From positions 248,001 to 312,000 of the forward strand of contig NZ_AUFK01000014.1 in assembly GCF_000426465.1 (NCBI RefSeq): a stretch of DNA of 64,000 nt, written 5' to 3'. This DNA is from Epilithonimonas caeni DSM 17710. GTDB taxonomy: Bacteria; Bacteroidota; Bacteroidia; Flavobacteriales; Weeksellaceae. Position 1 is the first letter of the stretch; each line of letters starts with the position of its first letter. Both the position numbers and the translations under genes were made by a program. Of this stretch, positions 59,255 to 64,000 are shown in pieces. The notes beneath the pieces were generated by a model. It had not been told where the DNA came from and made no database searches. It saw only the letters and a program-made list of their open reading frames with translations.

Positions 59255-61540
59255 ATGAAAGCCAAAACTCTCATCGCAGCACTTTTCTTCTCGGGACTGA
59301 TATATGCACAAGAATCAAAGAAAGATACTGCAAATACAAAAAACATAGAAGCCGTTACACTTACAAAACAAGTCTTCAAAAAGCAAAGCGACCGTTTTGT
59401 CTATGATGTTGCAGCATCGCCTGTTGCTAAAGGAAACACCGCTTTTAACATATTGAAACAAACACCACTGGTTTCTTCAACCGATGATAAAACTTTGAAG
59501 ATCATTGGGAAAAACAACGCTGTGATTTTCATTAACGGAAGAAAAACCAATATGGATGCCGAGTCATTAACGCAATTCCTGAAAAATACACCGGCGGAAA
59601 ACATTCAGAAAATTGAAGTGATCACGCTACCCGGAAGTGAATATCAGGTTGAATCTTCGGACGGAATCATCAATATTGTCCTGAAGAAAAAAATGACCGA
59701 TGGACTGAACGGGAATATGAGAATGGGAAATTCCCAAAGTTATTACAACTCTTCTTATGCAAGTCTTTCATTGAATTATAGAAAAGATAAACTGGGAATC
59801 AGCTCTAATATTAACACGAGTCAAAATATCCAGGAACAATATTATATTCTGAAAAATGGAACTTCGACTTCCAGCAATCAGTCAGAAGGTAGAGTGACCG
59901 ACCCGAACAAAAACCTTGGAGGTTATTTAAACATTGATTATCAATTGAATGACAATAGCAATTTGGCTTTGACGTGGAATTCCTGGGCAAACAGAAGTTA
60001 TGGTTCGACTTCTAATTTATTCAACACAGTCGTTGCTCCAAAAAATGGTATTGAATCAACAACTTATAATTACACCAAAAACCTTGAAAATTCCCGTTCG
60101 TACAACAACTCATTTAACTTGAATTATGAATTGAAAACAGATACTCTTGGAAGTAAATTGAATTTGAATGCGGCATATCTGCATTATAAACGTTTTCAAA
60201 ATGCCGACAACAGAACATTCAGGTCTGATATGTTTCAGAATTTAAATAGTTTACAAGTACAAATCACACAAAACACGCCTCAGGTTATCAATAACTTTTC
60301 TTTTTTAGGAGATTATATCAAGAGATTTAAAAATGATTTCACTGTGTCTATCGGTGGAAATTATAACAAGACAAAAACAGATAACGACACCCAAAACATT
60401 ACTTCATATTACGACGAAAATGATAATCTTGCAGAATATGATGATGCCGGAAATGTGATTGTTAAAAATCCAATTTTCAATCCCAATCATTTTATCTACG
60501 ATGAAAACATCTATGGATTTTATTTGACGCTTGAAAAGAAATTCTCTGACAAATTCTCTGGAAAGATCGGTGCAAGGTATGAGATCACAAAAAGTGTCGG
60601 AACATCCGATAATTCTGAAAATCCTGCCTTGAATAGATTCGAGAGAAATTACAATAACTTTTTGCCTTACATCAGTCTGAATTATGGCATCAATGATAAA
60701 AACAATATCTCTTACGCCTTCTCCAGCAGAATGAGAAGACCAAGTTTCTGGGAGCTGAATCCGGTTAAAAATTACCTGACAGATGTGAATTATACTCAGA
60801 ATAATCCTTTCGTAAAAGCGGCTTCGGTTTATACCAATGAGTTGACCTATATGTTCAAGAATTCTTATTTCTTGATTCTGAATCACTCTTATACAAAAGA
60901 TGTCATCACGCAGGTTTCTTTGATTGGAGCCCCAGTCTCTCCAACCGGAACAGTTGGTCAAGACCAATTGAGATACATCAGAACCAATTTTGGAGATAAG
61001 CAGGAGATGTCTGCAATGATAGGAATGCAGAAGTCATTTTTCAAACAATATCTGACGACCAATTTCAATATCGGAATGCAGAGAAATATCAATAATGGTT
61101 TCCTGAATACCGACCCAATTACAGGCGATGTTTTCCCGGATTATGTGAACAAAATCAAATCTAACAGTTTGTTGATCCAAACCAATAATACCGTACGACT
61201 TGACAAAAAGAAAACTTGGTTCCTGGGCGTAAACTATTGGTATGTTGACAACCAGCAAATCGAATTGGGACAGCTTAAATCATTGATGAGTCTGGATGCC
61301 AATATCAAAAAAGTCTGGAACGACTGGACATTTGCCTTAGAGATCTATGATATTCTGAAAACCAATAAAGTCGAGATCAGCGATTATTCCCAAGCAGACG
61401 GAAAATACAATTACATCAATCAAAATCAATATAATCAAAGTGTGAACTTCAGCATCACTTATAACTTCGGGAACAAAAAAGTTCAGAAAATAAGAGATAT
61501 CAGCAGCGCAGACAAGGATATAAAAAACCGCACCAGATAA
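59255..61540 (+). CDS. Outer-membrane beta-barrel receptor-like protein, copy 2
   Basis: A 761-residue paralog of the preceding gene, with the same order: signal peptide (1-18), linker, plug-like domain (RFVYDVAASPVAKGNTAFNILKQTP, NIQKIEVITLPGSEYQVESSDGIINIVLKK) and barrel ending FSITYNFGNKKVQKIRD. The N-terminal 140 residues are far more alike than the barrels, whose loops have diverged (for example an insertion near residue 390), so the two may share partners but bind different ligands. They are cotranscribed from the promoter at 56885. A partial hairpin follows. Confidence 0.87.
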   Translation: MKAKTLIAALFFSGLIYAQESKKDTANTKNIEAVTLTKQVFKKQSDRFVYDVAASPVAKGNTAFNILKQTPLVSSTDDKTLKIIGKNNAVIFINGRKTNMDAESLTQFLKNTPAENIQKIEVITLPGSEYQVESSDGIINIVLKKKMTDGLNGNMRMGNSQSYYNSSYASLSLNYRKDKLGISSNINTSQNIQEQYYILKNGTSTSSNQSEGRVTDPNKNLGGYLNIDYQLNDNSNLALTWNSWANRSYGSTSNLFNTVVAPKNGIESTTYNYTKNLENSRSYNNSFNLNYELKTDTLGSKLNLNAAYLHYKRFQNADNRTFRSDMFQNLNSLQVQITQNTPQVINNFSFLGDYIKRFKNDFTVSIGGNYNKTKTDNDTQNITSYYDENDNLAEYDDAGNVIVKNPIFNPNHFIYDENIYGFYLTLEKKFSDKFSGKIGARYEITKSVGTSDNSENPALNRFERNYNNFLPYISLNYGINDKNNISYAFSSRMRRPSFWELNPVKNYLTDVNYTQNNPFVKAASVYTNELTYMFKNSYFLILNHSYTKDVITQVSLIGAPVSPTGTVGQDQLRYIRTNFGDKQEMSAMIGMQKSFFKQYLTTNFNIGMQRNINNGFLNTDPITGDVFPDYVNKIKSNSLLIQTNNTVRLDKKKTWFLGVNYWYVDNQQIELGQLKSLMSLDANIKKVWNDWTFALEIYDILKTNKVEISDYSQADGKYNYINQNQYNQSVNFSITYNFGNKKVQKIRDISSADKDIKNRTR

Positions 61541-61568
61541 ACGTTCATTATATATTAAATCAAATTTT

Positions 61569-62627
61569 TCAATGAAACTCCCGATATTGGTTATTCGGGG
61601 GTTTTTTATTTTTTCTGATTTTCCAGATAAAGCCGTCCAAAAGATAATGCGTCAACTGTGGAACAACCAATAACGGTACCAGAAACTGTTGCCAGGACAT
61701 TGATAATTCGAATGATTGAATTGAGAAATGCTCTCTCCAAACCAGAACTTCCCAAATCAATTCCTCGAAGAAAGCAAATCCGATGATAATCAATACAAAT
61801 AATAAAATTCCAAAACTGGTTTTAAAGATAGAAAGGTTTTTTAATGACGAGTTTTCTTTTTGTTTAATTTCTCTGATGTAAATCAATGCGATGTAAGGAA
61901 TCCCGTGGGAAATAACGTTCAGCAATGTAAAAATCAAATCATTATTAAAATAAACAATTCCAAAATACCAGGATAAATAAGTTCCGACAATAATGGCGTT
62001 TTTAGGAATATTTAAAGTTTTATCCTTAATGAAAAAATAAATCGTTTTCAGAATCCAAATCCCTAAAATAATCCAATAAATTAAAGTGATTCCGGGAACA
62101 AAATTAGGAAGTGAATCGAACCAGCTGAACTCATTTTCTACAAACCAATTGAAAGCCCGAGGCGTTTTTATCCAATACAACATTGGAAAAACAGTTGCAG
62201 AATAAATGGCGATACCGTCCCAAAATTTTGAAAAACCTTTCTTCTCGAATCTCGCATACAATCGCATAAATCCATATTGCTGACGAACAAAATGAAAGAC
62301 CGCAACCAAAGCCAAAACCGACCAAAAGAACAAACTCCCGAATTGATAAAAAATCAAACCGAGAATCAGACTAACTGCAGGAATTCCCAAATACAAAAGC
62401 TTCCTTCTTCGGAATTCTTCTCTGATAAAATAAGTTTTGAATAAAGTCGAATAAACGTGCGCAACATCCACAAAAACAATAAGAATCAACCATGTATAGA
62501 ATGAATAATGATTTTCAAGATTCTGAATTTGTCCCTGAAACAAAACTATAATTGTCAATACCAAAAATGGTGGAGACAAGATGAATCGCCAATCGGTTTT
62601 CGCATTATGAATCCAAGGCTGTTTCAT
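61569..62627 (-). CDS. Polytopic membrane protein with conserved-looking histidines
   Basis: A 352-residue inner-membrane protein with about nine hydrophobic segments. Histidines sit at or in membrane segments: VFVDVAHVYST, VAVFHFVRQQYGF, NVISHGIPYIAL and QLTHYLLDGFIWK. This spread of His recalls membrane metalloenzymes such as di-iron oxygenases or carotenoid-cleaving Brp/Blh proteins, but the motifs do not match any family I know exactly. It lies 46 bases downstream of a flavoprotein gene, so the two may act on one lipid or pigment substrate. The 3' end overlaps the plus-strand hairpin at 61575-61609. Confidence 0.72.
   Translation of the reverse strand: MKQPWIHNAKTDWRFILSPPFLVLTIIVLFQGQIQNLENHYSFYTWLILIVFVDVAHVYSTLFKTYFIREEFRRRKLLYLGIPAVSLILGLIFYQFGSLFFWSVLALVAVFHFVRQQYGFMRLYARFEKKGFSKFWDGIAIYSATVFPMLYWIKTPRAFNWFVENEFSWFDSLPNFVPGITLIYWIILGIWILKTIYFFIKDKTLNIPKNAIIVGTYLSWYFGIVYFNNDLIFTLLNVISHGIPYIALIYIREIKQKENSSLKNLSIFKTSFGILLFVLIIIGFAFFEELIWEVLVWREHFSIQSFELSMSWQQFLVPLLVVPQLTHYLLDGFIWKIRKNKKPPNNQYREFH
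61575..61609 (+). terminator. Terminator hairpin overlapping the end of a convergent gene
   Basis: An imperfect stem AAACTCCCGAT / ATTCGGGGGTTT, then TTTTTATTTTTT, ends transcription from the barrel-receptor genes. The same bases encode the last dozen residues of the minus-strand membrane protein (KKPPNNQYREFH). Confidence 0.65.
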
Positions 62628-62673
62628 TTCAAGATATTTATTTTGTTAAAGGTCAAATGTAATCTTGGGGATT

Positions 62674-64000
62674 TCATATTCCAATCATTTCTTTTGCAGC
62701 TCTGATTCCCTGATGAAAAGCTTCCTCAAAAATAGAAATTCCTGATAAATCGGTATGAGCAAAGAAAATTTTGTTATCAACATTTTGTTTTGCTAATTGT
62801 TTTTCTACTCCAAAAATGAAATCCGGAACAGGCGAAATCATCCCGTGTCCCAATTTATGAAACTGAATATCAATTATAAAATCTTCGATTTCCGGATGTG
62901 CGACTTTCAAATCATCAAGAACCAGATTTTTCAATTCATCTGCCTTCAGATTGTATAATTGTCTTCGTGCTTTTTTACAATTATCTGTAGAAAAACTTCT
63001 GTAATGTGTGATGACCTTCTCTCCAACAATTTGATTAAGGTTCTGATGTTGGTCATTGATGTAACCTAAACCTTCCGTTCCAAAAATCACATTATCCCAA
63101 GCCAGTTCTTCTGCACCACCAAATTCATTTTTCAATGTTAAAGTGGATAATAACCAAGGAACATAATTGAAATTTTTCAGTTTTCTGCTTTTGAAAATAT
63201 ATTGATTGACGAATTGCGGCGTTGCAAAAAGAACTTTCTCAGCAATAATTTTTTTTGAGATTTTCGATTGATTATCAAAAACTAAAACCTCAACATTATC
63301 TTTATCCGAATTGACATCAAAAACAAGATGATGTTTCAAATGTTTATTCTCAACAAATTCTGAAAGATGTTTTGCCAATCTTGCGTTTCCTTCCGGCCAG
63401 GTGAAAACCTGATCTTGACGATTAGTCGCCCAATTATTTTTTCTTCCTGCAAAATAATGGATTCCAGCCCAAGCGGAAACGTATTTCAAACCTAAACCAT
63501 AATCATCTTTGCAGGAATAATCCAATAACCAAAGTAATTCTTGAGATTGAAAATGATTATTAACAAGCCAATCAAGAAAAGTTATTTGGTCGAGGTTTTT
63601 GGCTTCGTCACTGGATTTTGAAACCGGAATATCAAACCAATATTTTCCAGAATTATCTTTCTTGATTCGGAATTCGTCCATTAATTTAAAAAAACCTGTA
63701 ATTTCTTCTTTAGCATTAGAGGAAATTCCGTTTTGAGGAATCAAATCATTTTGCCATTCATTCTTGAAAAATAAGCGTTCTTGTTTAGGAAAAGTCAGTT
63801 GCTCATCATCTAAAACAGGCAACCCATTTTCGTCATCGCCGAGATAGATTTTACAATCTTTCAGAAACTCAATCAATTCCAAATCTTCTTTATTCGGAAT
63901 CGGAAGATAATGTGCACCGATAGGAAATTTTGAAAACCGGTTTTCTCCGTTGGAAGCATTTCCTCCGAGATGATTCTCCATCTCGACTAAAAGAAAATCA
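62674..64000 (-). CDS. FAD-dependent oxidoreductase, amine-oxidase/phytoene-desaturase-like (N-terminus beyond window)
   Basis: The first ATG in the window gives 435 residues starting MENHLGGNASNGENRF, but the frame stays open to the last base (DFLLVEMENHLGGNA). That is the second strand of a dinucleotide-binding fold followed by the GGNA motif, so the GxGxxG part is encoded beyond 64000. The C-terminus, FFAHTDLSGISIFEEAFHQGIRAAKEMI, is the FAD-contacting end. It probably oxidises or desaturates a lipid-like substrate. It is 46 bases upstream of the histidine-bearing membrane protein gene. Confidence 0.85.
   Translation of the reverse strand, partial: DFLLVEMENHLGGNASNGENRFSKFPIGAHYLPIPNKEDLELIEFLKDCKIYLGDDENGLPVLDDEQLTFPKQERLFFKNEWQNDLIPQNGISSNAKEEITGFFKLMDEFRIKKDNSGKYWFDIPVSKSSDEAKNLDQITFLDWLVNNHFQSQELLWLLDYSCKDDYGLGLKYVSAWAGIHYFAGRKNNWATNRQDQVFTWPEGNARLAKHLSEFVENKHLKHHLVFDVNSDKDNVEVLVFDNQSKISKKIIAEKVLFATPQFVNQYIFKSRKLKNFNYVPWLLSTLTLKNEFGGAEELAWDNVIFGTEGLGYINDQHQNLNQIVGEKVITHYRSFSTDNCKKARRQLYNLKADELKNLVLDDLKVAHPEIEDFIIDIQFHKLGHGMISPVPDFIFGVEKQLAKQNVDNKIFFAHTDLSGISIFEEAFHQGIRAAKEMIGI

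Noticed and set aside
1-64000. tRNA, rRNA, prophage or transposase genes
   Set aside because: No stretch with the folds or motifs was seen, and all long frames are explained by the genes listed.

Overview
The window is low-GC DNA from a member of the Bacteroidota, most likely Chryseobacterium or a close Weeksellaceae relative. Four things point there: a flexirubin-type (aryl polyene) pigment cluster with a tyrosine ammonia-lyase very like the one I recall from Flavobacterium johnsoniae; type IX secretion C-terminal sorting domains; promoters of the Bacteroidota type (TTTG / TAnnTTTG) with little Shine-Dalgarno signal; and TPR/LytTR signalling proteins. I see no rRNA, tRNA, CRISPR array, prophage or insertion sequence with a transposase.

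Positions 1-22.5 kb hold an aryl-polyene/flexirubin biosynthesis region built as two convergent blocks. The plus-strand block (1-10.7 kb) encodes an ABC exporter pair, a hot-dog thioesterase, an active ketosynthase, a short ketosynthase-like protein, an acyl carrier protein, a second active ketosynthase, a ketosynthase-like protein lacking all catalytic residues (chain-length-factor type), a NodB-type deacetylase, a LolA-like carrier, a lipoprotein, a FabZ-like dehydratase, a small exported protein and a glycosyltransferase/DUF2062 fusion. The minus-strand block (19.2-10.9 kb) encodes tyrosine ammonia-lyase, ketoreductase, a third active ketosynthase, a second acyl carrier protein, an LpxL-like acyltransferase, a phytoene-desaturase-like flavoprotein and a C45-type Ntn hydrolase. 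A halogenase-like flavoprotein and a PaaK-like AMP ligase flank it. Together they can make 4-coumarate, activate it, extend and reduce it to an aryl polyene on the carrier proteins, and tailor and acylate it in the envelope. The dialkylresorcinol genes darA/darB are not in the window.

Positions 22.8-36.7 kb are mainly housekeeping: ileS, a DksA-like protein without its zinc cysteines, lspA, sanA-like, a LytS/LytTR two-component pair, trpS, a HAD phosphatase, an ECF sigma factor, and metK preceded by a SAM-II riboswitch and a good promoter. oxyR and a catalase gene follow, divergently arranged.

Positions 38.6-56.5 kb carry a TPR/HTH regulator, two type IX-secreted proteins, recJ, a very large leucine-rich-repeat surface protein (1551 aa) downstream of a TPR histidine kinase/LytTR regulator pair, nadD, small exported or membrane proteins and a D-lactate dehydrogenase. 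Positions 57.0-64.0 kb hold two tandem paralogous outer-membrane beta-barrel receptors and a convergent pair encoding a histidine-bearing polytopic membrane protein and a flavoprotein cut by the window end.

Features easily missed include two very short genes (20 and 45 aa), a decayed 58-codon reading frame beside the catalase gene, several hairpin or inverted-repeat elements between genes, and many intrinsic terminators.
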